This document shows positions 1-12,198 of a stretch of 64,000 bases of DNA, in pieces. The position numbers and the translations under genes are program-made. Position 1 is the stretch's first letter; each line of letters starts with the position of its first letter. Origin of the DNA: Topomyia yanbarensis (taxonomy: Eukaryota; Arthropoda; Insecta; Diptera; Culicidae). The DNA is taken from the NCBI RefSeq assembly GCF_030247195.1, contig NC_080671.1:30249543-30313542 (forward strand), written 5' to 3'. The notes under the pieces were generated by a model, which saw only the letters and a program-made list of their open reading frames with translations, was not told the origin of the DNA and searched no databases.

Positions 1-216
1 GTGCAAACAGTGTCAGAAGATTAGTATGATCTGAAATTACACCGGGAAAGTGGAATTTAGTAAAAGTATCGGTCGAATTGTTAGTTTTTCGCGAAGAACA
101 GATTGTTTAATACCGAGTGATAACAGTGCACGAGAAACACACTAATACACGCGGAAAGATATATTCCGAGTAAAAGTGGATACTAAATAACAACAAGCGA
201 GTGTTTTAGGTAGAAA

Positions 217-3200
217 ATGTCGCCCCACGGCGCACAGTGGTCCAAAACGCGAAAAACGTGATCGTTTTGAATAACTTCGAAATGGTTAGTTATAGCGATT
301 TACTATTTTCGGAAGAATTTATGACAATGAGACGCTCCATCTCTATAAGTCAAAAGTTTGATGATTAATCCTCCTATAAGTGAGATTCAAAATTTATTTC
401 TCATATAATTAGAGATAGCGAATTGGTGTATTCTGCAAAGTTGTAGTAAATTCCTCTACAAGAAACTTTACTGGAGGTAGTAATAGTCTATCTTTAATAT
501 TCTTTGAGATATAAAGCATTATTAGAGGAAATACCGAAAAAATCAATTTTTTCATTATAACTTCTTTCCAAGATTTTTTGGAAGTTCAAAATGTTCTACA
601 AAACTATCACAATTGATGAAATACAAAATTTCGGTGAAGGAAGCAACTTAATATGTTGAGCAGATTCTGAGATATTCACGATTTTTAGTCGAAAAATGGC
701 CTATTTTGCACTCAAATAATTCATGAACGGGCAAAAACGGGCAAACCACTCTATATGTATTTGAAAGTACAAGAAAGATGCTGCAAGATTCTGTATGAAT
801 CACTTGTATCCGGTTGTATCCATGGCTCTGGTAGCTGGATTTAAAGAATATCATTTATTAGTCTAAAATATTGATACGAAACATATTCGGTAAAACTGTT
901 GAGATACAGTGGTGGTACCTTCGGCAAAGTGTCGGGGAATATTCTTCTTAGAAACATTGCCGAAGACACCAGTTTGCCATCTTTACTAGTTTCTTAGATA
1001 TGGTGAAATATTTATGGAAAGCCTACTAAAAGCGATTCATTCGGTAATCGCGCATGCTTTGATTACTTGTTTAGCATTGTCACTGTATAGCGTTACATAT
1101 TCGGTGAACTGAAGAGTGGGACTATGTTCGGCATTCTATGTGGAATGTTCTCACAAGAGACATTGTCGAAGACAGCAGCTTTCTGTCTTGACTGGTTTTT
1201 AGATACAGTGCATTGTTCGGTGGTACAGAGAGTAATGCGTTGTCTTATGAGCCATATAGTCGAATCCTAACAAGAAACGATTTTAAGTATAAGTAGGTTG
1301 TGTATTAGCTCTGAAATCGGTTGCAAAGTTTGTCAACACAGAAGGTCAAGTTCCACAATAGAATGTAGTACCAGGGCTTGGAACATTAATATAAGCAAAC
1401 CGTTTACGTTTGCTATGAACGACTTGACAGTTGAATTTGTATTATTATGAAAGAAAGCCTTTTAAAAATTTGTTTATTGTCCACCATCGCGATTACTGCA
1501 AATACAAATCATTCGATCCAATAAACAACAACTGACGCAACGCTATACAGTGACAATGCTAAACAAGTAATCAAAGCATGCGCGATTACCGAATGAATCG
1601 CTTTTAGTAGGTTTTTCATAAATATTGCACCATATCTAAGAAATTAGTAAAGGTGGCAAACTGGTGTCTTCGGCAATGTTTCTAAGAAGAAAATTCCCCG
1701 ACACTTTGCCGAAGGTACCACCACTGTATCTCAACAGTTTTACCGAATATGTTTCGTATTGATACGATTTTAGACTAATAAATGATATTCTTTAAATCCA
1801 GCTACCAGAGCCATGGATACAACCGGATACAAGTGATTCATACAGAATCTTGCAGCATCTTTCTTGTACTTTCAAATACATATAGAGTGGTCTGCCCGTT
1901 TTTGCCCGTTCATGAATTATTTCAGTACAAAGTAGGCCATTTTTCGACTAAAAATCGTGAATATCTCAGAATCTGCTCAACATATTAAGTTGCTTCCTTC
2001 ACCGAAATTTTGTATTTCATCAATTGTGATAGTTTTGTAGAACATTTTGAACTTCCAAAAAATCTTGGAAAGAAGTTATAATAAAAAAATTGATATTTTC
2101 GGTATTTCGTTTAATAATGCTCAATATCTCAAAGAATATTAAAGATAGACTATTACCATCTTCAGTAAAGTTTCTTGTAGAAGAATTTACTACAACTTTG
2201 CAGAATACACCAATTTGCTATCTTTAATTATATGAGAAATAAATTTTGAATCTCACTTATAGGAGGATTAATCATCAAACTTTTGACTTATAAAGATGAA
2301 GCGTCTCATTGTCATAAATTCTTCCGAAGATAGTATATCGCTATAACTAACCATTTCGAAGTTATTCAAAACGATCACGTTTTTCGCGTTTTAAACCACT
2401 GTGCGGCGGCGGCTGTACCGGCGGCACGATGTTCAACGGGAGAAGCTTCCCGGCACTAGGGTTACTTCCTCGGTGCAAAGACGGACGGTACCTCGTAGTT
2501 GAGCGTACGGACCAAGGACAAACACTGGAAAAGCTTTCCCCTTTTCTGATCGATAAAGCCATCAGGAATTGTTGAGGAGACGTTGCCAGTATCAAACGTA
2601 TTAGGGACGGCAAAATATTGGTGCAAACTAAGACTGGTAAACAAGCTAACCAACTAGAGAAATTGAAAACTCTTACGGAAGGAATAAATGTATCGGTCAC
2701 TGAACACAATACGCTAAACTTAAGCCGAATTGTCATCTCATGCAAAGATCTCCTCTACATGAAGGATGATGAAATTTTGGAAGAATTGCGTCCCCAAAAA
2801 GTTATCAAGCTTGATCGAATTAAAAGAAAGGTAGATGGCGAGCTAGTGGAAACTTCGTCAATAATATTAACCTTGTCCATATCAATACCACCACCAGAGA
2901 TAAAGATAGAGATGCTTCCAGTGCCTCGCCTTTGGACACCTCGGAAAGCATTGCAAACGAGAGAAAACTTGTGCAAACTGTGGAGACAAGCACCATGGCG
3001 ACGATTGTAGGAAAACCCAAAAATGCGTGAACTGTGAGGGCGCACACGAGTCCATCAGTCCGCAATGTCCTGTATGGATAAAAGAAACCAAGATAGTCCG
3101 ATTGAGAATAGATCAAAACATACCCTTTTACGAAGCAAGAAGATTAGTAGAGCAAAGTGAACCGCCCCAAGAAAAATACGCAGATATAGCCGCGAAAATT

Positions 3201-3548
3201 GCAGCTAGCGTCAATACCAGTAACTGCAAATGCAAATGTACTTGTGATAAAACTACACACGAGTCGAGAGAAAAAACAGCCGAACCCATAGCAACAACGT
3301 CTATACAATCCAGCGTATTGGACCTACCGGGGAAAGCTACACAAATAGCAGAAAGTTACTCATACCCACAAGCGAAGAAAACGAAAAAAATCTACGAGGA
3401 CATTATTAGCAGCGACTGTTCTGAACCAAACCTAACATCTCAACTAAGCTTACGAGCAATATCTGGTACCAGAATTACAAGAAGAGGCCATGGTCGTCCG
3501 AGAAAGGTTGCACAGCAGAGCAGAGGAGAGGAAATGGAAGACGAGTAA
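217..3548 (+). pseudogene. ORF1 (gag-like nucleic-acid-binding protein) of the I-type element, broken
   Basis: ORF1 proteins of I-type elements bind the element's RNA. The likely start is ATG 217, 14 bases before the foldback insertion; the frame resumes at 2405 with Gly-rich codons and continues to TAA at 3546-3548. Towards the C-terminus there are three CCHC zinc knuckles: RCFQCLAFGHLGKHC, CANCGDKHHGDDC and CVNCEGAHESISPQC (about 2910-3060). The rest is a Lys/Glu-rich tail. Damage: an in-frame TGA near 2571, and a frameshift around 2900-2910 that puts the zinc knuckles in a different frame from the upstream half (2618-3010 versus 3027-3548). The 2.2-kb foldback also splits the N-terminus. 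The zinc-knuckle assignment is firm; the start codon is inferred. Confidence 0.8.
232..2404. mobile_element. Foldback (long inverted repeat) element inserted in ORF1
   Basis: The two ends are inverted copies of each other for about 860 bp: the left arm is 231-1094 and the right arm 1539-2405, with a 444-bp unique spacer. The termini read GCACAGTGG...CCACTGTGC. By eye the arms are nearly identical, down to matching 68-codon open frames in opposite orientations (648-854 and 1782-1988), which are by-products of the symmetry and not genes. Flanking GGC on both sides (229-231 and 2405-2407) could be a 3-bp target duplication and would restore the ORF1 frame. No transposase is encoded, so it must be mobilised in trans. 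The superfamily is unknown. Confidence 0.85.
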
Positions 3549-3565
3549 AAATCTATCCTACAACT

Positions 3566-5410
3566 ATGCATAGAACTGACAAAATGAGCGAAGAAATAAA
3601 CCACACCATGATGTCTTGGAACATCCAAGGCCTCAGAACCGGAAAAGCAGAACTAGAGATCATCATTAGCGAGAAGAGCCCTCTTGTCATATATCTTCAA
3701 GAAAGCATGTGTTCGACGGACCATCAAGCAAAAATCAACGGATATTCGATATACCATCGTCAGCGTGTTGGTGACAGAAGAGCAGCAAGTGGTGTAATCA
3801 CAGCAGTGAAGATTGGAATTGATAGTGAAGAGATAGTAGTGGCATCCCAACTCGAAGCAGTAGTGATAAAGGTAGGTCCCCAACTAAATTGAAACATTTT
3901 GAATATTTATTTGCCACCTAGAGACGATATAAGTGAAATAGAACTAATCAACTTGATAGAACAGATCCCTAACCCCCTTCTGATTGTCGGAGACATAAAA
4001 GCCCACCACCCTTTATGGGGCTCGAATAGTGTTAGTCCTCGTGGTCAGGTAATAGAAGAAGTGATTGATAAATGTGAGCTAGTAGTGCTGAATAATGGAG
4101 AAAGCACCCACATCCACCATGCAACAGGATCCTTTTCCGCGATAGATTTATCCTGCTGCTCTGATGAGCTAGCCGGTTATCTAGATTGGTCTGTATCACA
4201 GTATACCCACGGAAGTGACCACATGCCTATGTGGATCACATTCCTAGGTTCATTTCAACCGCAACAATGCAGAACTAGGTGGAAGATATAAAAGGCTGAC
4301 TGGCAATTGTACCAAGCTTCAGTTAGTTTCAACAGAAAATCAGATGTAACGAACCAAATAGAGCATATCTCACAGCAAATACTTAAAGCTGCTGAAATTG
4401 CGATACCCAAAACCAACGGTCAGCCTGGAAGAAAATCGGTACCTTGGTGGAACGAGGAAGTTGCGTCAGCCATCAAGTCGCGGAGAAAAGCACTCAGGAA
4501 ATTGAGATCGACGACTGCAGCCCCAGACGATAGAGTTCAAGAAGGCGAGAATACGAGCTAGGAACACAGTGAACAGATCAAAGAAGGAAGGATGGAGTGA
4601 GATTGCAAACAGTTTCAACGTGCAGACCCCAGTCAAGGAAATGTGGAATAGATACCGGCAGATCCAAGGGAAAAGAACAAACATTCGAGTCAGTGCAATC
4701 AGCGCAGAAGGCACAATAACAACAGACGACTAAGAAATCGCTGAGGCCCTGGGAAACGCATTCCAGAAAACATCCAGCAACGCCGCGTACAACTTAGAAT
4801 TCCAAACACAGAAAGCAAGAAGCGAAGCTACTCCCCTTGAAATCCCCGAAGATAATGCAGATCACAATTTGGAATTCCAGTTATACGAACTGAGTGAAGC
4901 ACTTGAGGGACTCAGAGGGACATCTCCCGGACATGATGACATACATTATGCTATGCTAACCCATCTCCCCCACGACTGCAAAAAAAATACTACTGGAAGC
5001 GTTTAACCAACTATGGGCAGAATCCATCTATCCTGATGACTGGATGAAATCAGTAGTGATCCCGATTTACAAGGGAAAGGGGCCAAGAACCGAATAATTA
5101 CAGACCGATCTATTTGAACAGCTGTTTGGGTAAAATTTTTGAGAGGATGGTCAACAACAGGCTGATTCACATAATTGAATCGAGAAATCTCCTATACAAA
5201 CACCAATATGCCTTTAGGAAAGGAAAAACCACAACAGATCACCTAGCGACGTTCGAGGAAATAATTCGAGATGCACTCAAAAGGAAACACAGTGTACAAG
5301 CGGTATTATTGGACATACATAAGGCATACGATACTACTTGGAGGAGATTGATTTTGAATCGCCTCTCGAACTTCGGGATAGGGGGAAATATGCTACGATT
5401 CCTAGACAAA
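3566..5410 (+). pseudogene. ORF2 5' half: AP endonuclease and N-terminal reverse transcriptase
   Basis: This half begins 18 bp after ORF1. The AP-type endonuclease shows SWNIQGLRTGK, YLQES, VGDIKAHHPLWGS, SAIDLS and GSDHMPMW in the expected order (3608-4250). In the family the fourth motif normally reads GDFNAHH; here the catalytic Asn is Lys. The RT N-terminus follows, with SCLGKIFERMVNNRL, YAFRKGKTTTDHL and the catalytic-Asp box DIHKAYDTTW (about 5116-5340). Damage includes a frameshift at about 3890, a TAA at about 4289, a frameshift near 4550 and further stops near 4730, 5005 and 5095. The frame runs into an insertion at about 5411 and resumes at 9869. Confidence 0.85.
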
Positions 5411-5454
5411 AAACGTTTTTAATCCACCTAACAGTGTGATGAGACATTTCTTAT

Positions 5455-6962
5455 AACTCTTATCACTCTCTTCGGATATTATATCGTTTGAGAACATTTA
5501 GAACTTGATGCTTCGCGATGTTTATGATAACACATACTACATGGGATAATGGCAGGACTCAGAGAATCTCTCAAATCAGCATAGGACAACATCAGTGCTA
5601 GAAATCTCAAACCAAATCAATGGGAAAGCGAAAAAATGGCCCATAAAATAGACATACCAACGAATTATTGTTAATGCTCTGTTAATAAAATATCTATATT
5701 GTGGTGGGAAAACTGAATTTTCCTAAAGGGGTTATATATTGTATTGAGCCAAAAAAATCGATTTTTTTTTCAATCGTTTCGAAGTTTATACTTTACTCAA
5801 ATTTCCAACGCGACTGAGAACTAAGAAAATTTTAATGAAATCGCAGCTCCTGATATCACCCTATCTCTGAAGTGCATGCGTGCATAGTTTCAAATTTTAC
5901 TTCGACATCGACTTTTTCTAAAGTAGTATCCTTGATTTGAATTATTATCGCTAATCCTAATGCCAAAGAACAAATAAAAACCTCACGAAAACGAACCGTT
6001 CGGAAAAATCATCATCATTACTGGAATTTTCATTTTCACGAAACTTTTCGATAACCTTCCGTCACTTGCGTTAATGCACTGGGTGCACAGTGCTCTGAAA
6101 ATCTAGCGAAATCGTCTTAGGGCACCAGCGGGTCTGTAAAGAATACTAAAAATTAATTTCTATTCCATAATTTTCAGTTCAGTAATTCGAGAGATCGTGC
6201 TCACCGCAAGCCATGAAAAATAGACTACGTTGTGAATCGACTGTCACTATTTATTAAAAAATCACGGTTAAATAAAAAATTAAACTATTAAAAAATTTCA
6301 AATAGTTTACAATTTTCACAAACTTATTAGGAAAAATTGTTTAATAAGCTTTCGTAATATTGTGTAGGAAAAAAGCTGAAAATTTCAGTATTTTCTCTAT
6401 CTGCAACATATAAACCCTTAAGTATACCAATTAATTGGTAAACGAATTGGAATAGGTTCGCCAAATTTTGGAAGAAGTCTATAAAATAACCCCTTGAAAG
6501 CTACCTAAAAATTGTTGTAGTTCGATGCAATAAAAATCCCCAAAAATGAAATGTACCTACTAATGTGAAACACAGTGAATAATACATACATTAAAAGACC
6601 CATTTTTATCAATCTCATGGTGTATTTTAGGCTGACAAAATGGAGACATTGACTAAATCGGGCAATTTTTTTCTTTATAATAAACTGAAGTTGTTAAAAT
6701 ATTCTTCCCGTCCCTTGATGTAGTCTGATAACTATTTCTGATTATGATGAACTTTTCATTTTTGCATATTTCCATCTTCATGATAAGGAAAACATGCGCA
6801 AGAAAGGACTTACTCGAATTCAGTCTTGTTCGTCTGCTAGAGTCCATCAAACATATGTTCATATTTGGTTAATAAAATCGGGGTTTCAATGTATTATAAA
6901 AGATATTCAGCATTCGAAGAAGTTTCTTGTAAACGAGTGTAGAACGACTTTGTTTCTACTTA
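5455..6962. other. AT-rich interior of composite insertion, no gene seen
   Basis: No open frame with a recognisable product and no inverted repeats that I could pair. AT-rich DNA with homopolymer runs. Confidence 0.5.
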
Positions 6963-7503
6963 CTTGAAGTCAGCGGCGTAGCCAGAAATTCGGTTTGGTG
7001 GGGGTTTGGTGCAAATCGATCATACTGTCCAAACGGCATAATTCCGAAACCGTAATTTTTGCAGTTTTAAAATTATGCAGAATTAATTTTTCAGAAAATA
7101 GTAACAGAGTTCGTGTCTTTAGCGAATTTGTTGAGACTTTATTGTAGTCATGAATATTAACCTGAGAAAATTCACCATAAATACTTCTTGGACGATATAC
7201 CGTCAAAATTATTTTATCAAATGATGCGCTGTTTAACGTTTGTAAAACTCATTGAAGATACTAAACCTCCGAAATTGGCGGTTTCAAAATGATGCTATCT
7301 TGACCTTAAAATACTGTTTTTAAACATTTGACCTATATATATAATTGGTCATACAACAAAAATCAAATGCTCATCAAAATCGATAAGAACCTGCTAGAGT
7401 CGAATGGAAATCGTCATTTGTCATATATTTCTCTCTACATTCGGAGTGATATCCTCGTTATTAATCATATTACGTTTCCGTCTCAACTCGACGTATTCCA
7501 TAA

Positions 7504-7889
7504 ATAAAAACCTGTTTTAATCCACCTAGTGGTGCAATTGTGCTTTTCACATTTGTCCAGACTATGATTCCATGGCTGGTTATGTTCAATACAATGGTGG
7601 AAATGAATATTACATGTTCAGCACGATTTGCACATACATACAACGGATCGACAGCCACGATCTTGAGATACTATGTGATACTGAAATATCGCTTAAAACC
7701 AGCGGCGGATCATGGAGAAAGATCCGGGAGGACCAGGTCCTGCCAAAAATTTTCAACTTGTTAAGAAATTTTAAACTAGTTTTAATTTTAAAGTAACCAC
7801 CCCTCACTGCATACTCGCTCCGGGCCGGTATGATTGACGATTTTTAGAGTGATTGCATAACATTTCTATATGAGAAAGGCAAAAATGTA
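7504..7889 (+). repeat. Short dispersed repeat with GTTTTAATCCACC start and GAGAAAGGCAAAAA end
   Basis: It starts GTTTTAATCCACCTAGTGGT, related to the left edge of the composite insertion at 5415, and ends ATGAGAAAGGCAAAAA. The same start and end words occur elsewhere in the window (tails at about 8290 and 56816), which supports a family. The internal open frames overlap one another on both strands and resemble no protein I know. At 7697 it contains a CAGCGGCGGATC terminus matching the reverse-oriented TIR at 12600-12687. Confidence 0.55.
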
Positions 7890-8019
7890 CCAAAGTCCAA
7901 AAAAGTCAATTTTTGTCAAACATCTCAATGTTTCATGCATTTCAAAATCATTTGGCATCAAAAATACAAATTTGATTTTGAAAATTTTTCATTTCAGTTT
8001 ATATGGGAATTTGCTGTGT

Positions 8020-8305
8020 GATTGCACTCTTCAACTCGTAACTCCGGAACCGGAAGTCCAATTAATAAAAAAAATTCAATAGCAGCCGATGGGAAGGTTG
8101 TACCTTTCATTTGAGACTAACTTTGTGCAAATCGGTCCAGCCATCTCTGATTAACAGATATAACATTTTTTCCACATACACACATACATACACACACAGA
8201 CATGTTCCGATCTCGACGAACTCAATCGATTGGCATATGACACTCGGCCCTCCGGGTCGGGATTAGATTGACGGATTTTAGAGTGAATGAGAAAGGCAAA
8301 AACAT
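8020..8305 (+). repeat. 3' module of a dispersed mosquito-type retroposon (CA-rich + CTCGGCCCTCCGGG)
   Basis: In order it has an AACTCCGGAACCGGAAGTCC stretch, CATTTGAGACTAACTTTGTG, a CA-rich run, CGATCTCGACGAACTCAATC, the hairpin-like ACTCGGCCCTCCGGGT, and a GAGAAAGGCAAAAA tail. The same order recurs at 9640-9867. From memory this resembles 3' ends of RTE/JAM-type retroposons of mosquitoes. The assignment is inference. Confidence 0.55.
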
Positions 8306-8802
8306 TTTTAGCAAATGTTGAAAGTTATGCATTTTTTATGGTGAGCAGTTCTATGTTTCATAGACATTAAATCAATTTTAACTTCTCTTCCTATTAAATA
8401 AAGACCCTTATTACAGTACATCTCTACAAAAACGAAATCAATTTGAAAATAAATCTGAGGACTATGATTGATTACAGAACTCTGGAATTTTCTATTGGAA
8501 TGTTTTCGGGCAGGAATTTGATATTGATGCTATTAGACAACTGTGAAATCAAGACCAATAGATCAGTTACATATCAGGACCCCATTTCGACAATTTATCA
8601 AAAGTCCTCATGATGTTTACAACAACAGGTTATCAAACTACGGATCAGATAATTGTTATTGTAATATTGAATTAAATCAGTCTGCATCAATAAATTTTCA
8701 ACTTTAATCCAATATTTTTTTGGGTGTGGTGGGGAGGGGGTGGGGGGCGTTGTATGGTGTTAAACCCCAAAACCTTCTCTGGGCTACGCCGTTGCTTGGA
8801 GT

Positions 8803-9639
8803 TATTTATTTCGCTTTTCATTTTCCGATATGTTTCAGATCGATCCGATGGTCATTAGTTAGAAAAATTGCAGTCAGAAGGTTCGCACAAATGAACATTT
8901 TTGCACTGATAAGTTATCAAGTTCCTTCCAGACAACTTGGAAGTGTTCGGTGATTATTTCTAGCGGTTGTAGACAGAAAAATGAAATACAAAATTCGATT
9001 TGTCGTAATAATGTTTGGCTTATTTCAATGGATTATTTCTATATTGAACAATAAATAGGCGACAAAGAGTAATCCACAAACAACAAGCCATAACTTTTAA
9101 AGTATTCAAAATAGATATTTGAAGTCTTCAGTAAAGTTATTCGCAAAAGTAAGAGCTACAAATTTGTAGAAGGCATCATTTCGATATAATCACTTCCAAG
9201 AAAATTTGTGAAAATATCTCATTCATAGGGGGATTAATCAGCAAAAGCACAATACCAAAAGAAAGGGCATATTTCCTCCATTAAATTCTCAGAAGATACT
9301 ATTGACCTAAAATAAGCCGTTTTGGCGTTAATAATAGATTACATGTTTTTGGTCATATTTCTGGCAATGGGAAATGATAAAAATCTTTCATCCGCATTTA
9401 ATGTTAAATATCTCTTTTGATAATAGTCCGATTTCAACAATCTATAGCTTGTTCGAAAGGTATTCGTTAAAGCTGTCTAAAAACATATAAATTGTTAATC
9501 TATATTGTCAATTTCGGCAGATAATTCTAAAAAACTGCAAAAAATGCCATTTTTACGCATTCAAACATTCATATCTTGGAAACTAAACATCAGAATCAAA
9601 AACAAATTAATAGCGTTCATACTGTTTTTTAGTTCTTTC
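8803..9639. other. AT-rich interior with foldback-related words, no gene
   Basis: No coding frame recognised. The stretch at 9115-9330 (GTCTTCAGTAAAGTTATTCG, GGGGGATTAATCAGCAAAAG) resembles words in the arms of the foldback at 232-2404 and at 43870-43930, suggesting diverged members of one repeat family. Confidence 0.45.
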
Positions 9640-9867
9640 ATTTAAAATTGGTTTGGATAAGATCGGTTCATCCATTGCTGAGAAACACGAATGAGAATTT
9701 GTCCGTTACATACACACACACACACAGACACACACACACACACAGACATTGTCCCAAATCGTCGAGCTGAGTCGATTGGTATATAAGACTCGGCCCTCCG
9801 GGCCTCGGAAAAAATCTTGAAAGTTTGAGCGAATTCTATACATTTCTTTTATAAGAAATGTAAAAAA
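9640..9867 (+). repeat. Second copy of the CA-rich / CTCGGCCCTCCGGG 3' module
   Basis: It carries ATTGGTTTGGATAAGATCGG, a CA microsatellite (about 9710-9745), CGAGCTGAGTCGATTGGTAT, ACTCGGCCCTCCGGGCC and an oligo-A-rich end immediately before the I-element frame resumes. Its position at the very edge of the insertion fits a retroposon 3' end. Confidence 0.6.
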
Positions 9868-9868
9868 A

Positions 9869-11428
9869 TTGTTCAAAGTATCAGTTAATGGTAAACTATC
9901 CTCAGTGAAGCAAATGGAAACTGGTTTATGTCAAGGGTCAGTACTGAGTGTTACACTTTTCCTGATAGCGATCGACACCATTACAGAGTTCCTTCCAACG
10001 AATATAACATGCCTGATCTACGCAGACGATGTCGTCTTGATCGCAAGTGGAGAGGATGCAAAACAAGTTGAAGCACAACTGCAGGCAGCTATGGACAGGA
10101 TCAAAGTTTGGGAAGAAAAAACTGGGTTTACGATATCAGCCGAAAAATGCGCCACGATAAATTTTAGAGGTGCTAAATCTCGGAAACCTCTGGTAAACAA
10201 CACACTAAATTTAAATGGAGAAAACATCATCAGGAAAACTACACACAAATGCCTCGGTATCATCTTCGACGAGTGGCTGAAGTTCGATAAGCACATCGAA
10301 GAACTGCGAACCGTATGTCTACAACGTGTTCAATTCATTAGAAGCGTGGCAGCCAGAGAATGGGGAGGAGACAGAACAACTCTGATAAAGCTATATCGAT
10401 CAACAGTTCTAGAAAAACTGTTATATGCAGCCCCTATCAGTTCAGCAGCCGATGATCGTAAACCAAAAAGACTGGAAACAGTTCATAATCGAGGATTAAG
10501 AGCCATATGCGGTGCATTTCATACAAGTCCTATTGCAAGCTTACAGGCAGAAACTGGGATTGCTAGTTTAAGAACGTTCATCGATCAAAGAACTGCTTTG
10601 TACGCAGCCAGGAAAGCAGCAATGCAGAGCAACGAGCAAATAAACAACACCATTACTGATAACGACTACACAGAATCTTCAGCGGGCAGCAGCGAACCCA
10701 GTTCAGGAGAACTCTGGGCTGGAAACGAACCTTCAGTACAATGTACAGCAAGAGAACGAGGAAGCAGAATATTAGCAGAATTATATTTCAGACTACCACC
10801 GCTTGTAATGTATGTTCGTCCAACAAGTGCCCCATGGGAGCGCAAAGCAATTCCTACCGATACAAGCCTACTAGCTGCAGCGCAGCGTGGTGCTAGTGCT
10901 ACAGAGATAAAAAAGTTATTCGTCGAAAAGAAAAGTATGAAATACAGTGTACACAGTGAAATATATACCGATGGTTCCAAAAAAGACAACAGATGTGGGT
11001 TTAGTGTAATTATTGGTGATACCGGGATTAGAAGAAGATTAAACAACGTATGCAGTATTTACAGCGCAGAAAGTTACGCAGTTCAAGAGGCGCTCTCGTG
11101 GGTGGCAAAGCAAAATAAAATGGGGGCCTATTTAATATGTACAGACTCATTAAGCGTAATATCAAATCTAAAAAGCCTGAAAGTTCAGAGCAGATGGAGG
11201 GATGAAATAGATCAGCTATATATTGATATATATTTTTTGGGCATCCCTGGAAATGAACAGGCTGGCCGAGAAGCGAATCAAGCACTGGAGGAGGAAGATG
11301 TATTCGACAAGAGGGTTGATGTGAAGGAGATCAAAGCACTTGTGAAAGGCCAAGTCAATGAACGGTGGCAGGATCAATGGAACGCTGCAACGAACAAAAA
11401 ACTCAGAGAAGTGAAAAATAGCATACAA
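9869..11428 (+). pseudogene. ORF2 middle: C-terminal RT and RNase H of the I-type element
   Basis: This is the longest open stretch of the element; with read-through into the neighbouring insertion it runs to 11452. It holds the RT boxes GLCQGSVLS and LIYADDVVLIASG, so the catalytic YADD is intact. There is a thumb/connection region, then RNase H with IYTDGS, SAESYAVQEAL and CTDSLSVI (catalytic Asp, Glu, Asp). The last RNase H block reads LGIPGNEQAGREANQA. Related proteins have a His-containing WVPxH segment and QAD at this place, so the His and the final Asp (now Gly) are lost. The frame leaves the element at the TIR insertion at 11429 and resumes at 12199. Confidence 0.88.
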
Positions 11429-12198
11429 CGTAGCTGTTGTGCTATCTTATGACAAACGCCATTTTGGGGTAAACTGAGTTAGATATGCCACATCACGTGT
11501 CTAAAAAATCTCTACAAAGTGGCGTTTTCAGAATTTTGATATTCTGCTTGGTTACTGAGATATAGCAAAAAACATAATGAGAAATTTTGAATTTTTTGCT
11601 TCAAATGACTGTGTCTGAGGATTAACTCAAGGTATCTTGATATATAAGATGTTTTTATGTGTAAAACTCTCTAAAGAACACAATGGCATAATAACTTTTA
11701 AAACAAAATTACTCGAATTGTGAGAAAAATGTAGTTTTAGCTTTAAACTGAAAATATAGCATATTTGGCAACACTGTAATCAAAAATAACTATTTTTGCT
11801 AGATTCTCTGACTCATTTCCTTTAAAATGCATCTCACCGATTGTTTATAGGCCAAACTAAACCAAAGATATGAATAAAAGTTAATAATTGATGATTTTTT
11901 TCTATGGAAAATTTTCCATGCACGGTTATGGCACGCCATACAAATTTTGTCATCTATACACACCTATGACACGTGTGAGTGCGACTTTTGTTTACATTTA
12001 TAGTCCAAGCTCGCAACATAGTCAACCGATCTTCATAATATTTGAGAGATTTATAAAGAACAGATTGAAACATCAATTGTCTTCAATGAATTGTTTATAC
12101 CATTTATAATTTTCAAGATATTCAATCTCAAACTTTAAAAATCGTTTTTCTCGAAATGAGCTAAATGGCGCTTGTCATAAGATAGCACAACAGCGACG
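11429..12198. mobile_element. 770-bp TIR element (MITE-like) with 4-bp ACAA duplication
   Basis: The left terminus CGTAGCTGTTGTGCTATCTT is repeated inverted at the right end with very few changes; the TIR is about 35 bp. ACAA occurs at 11425-11428 and again at 12199-12202. Removing the element and one ACAA makes the I-element ORF2 continuous in frame (ATA CAA CCG TAC GAA), which supports the boundaries strongly. The interior has no transposase. A 4-bp duplication is known from Chapaev- and Sola-type transposons, but the termini do not settle the family. Confidence 0.85.

Larger units (their letters stand above)
6971..8794. mobile_element. Non-autonomous hAT-like TIR element
   Basis: The left terminus is CAGCGGCGTAGCCAGAAATT and the right terminus, reverse-complemented, reads CAACGGCGTAGCCCAGAGAA, so the TIRs match with a few changes. 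It is flanked by CTTGAAGT (6963-6970) and CTTGGAGT (8795-8802), an 8-bp duplication with one mismatch. Eight-bp duplications and CAG-type ends fit the hAT superfamily. No transposase frame is present. Inside are a further repeat (7504-7889) and a 3' module (8020-8305), so this element was itself a target. Confidence 0.75.
5411..9868. mobile_element. Composite insertion splitting the I-element reverse transcriptase
   Basis: The RT frame stops after LRFLDK at about 5410 and resumes with FKVSVNGKL at about 9871. The left edge begins GTTTTTAATCCACCTAACAG and soon has ACATTTCTTATAA. The right edge ends in the complement of that motif, TTATAAGAAATGT, followed by A-rich DNA. This suggests that both edges belong to one element. 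It contains no protein-coding region that I recognise. It carries a hAT-like TIR element (6971-8794) and at least two mosquito-type 3' modules. The exact ends and the target duplication are obscured by A-runs on both sides. Confidence 0.6.

Noticed and set aside
648..1988. Two near-identical 68-codon frames in opposite orientations
   Set aside because: They are mirror images created by the foldback arms, with no resemblance to a known protein.
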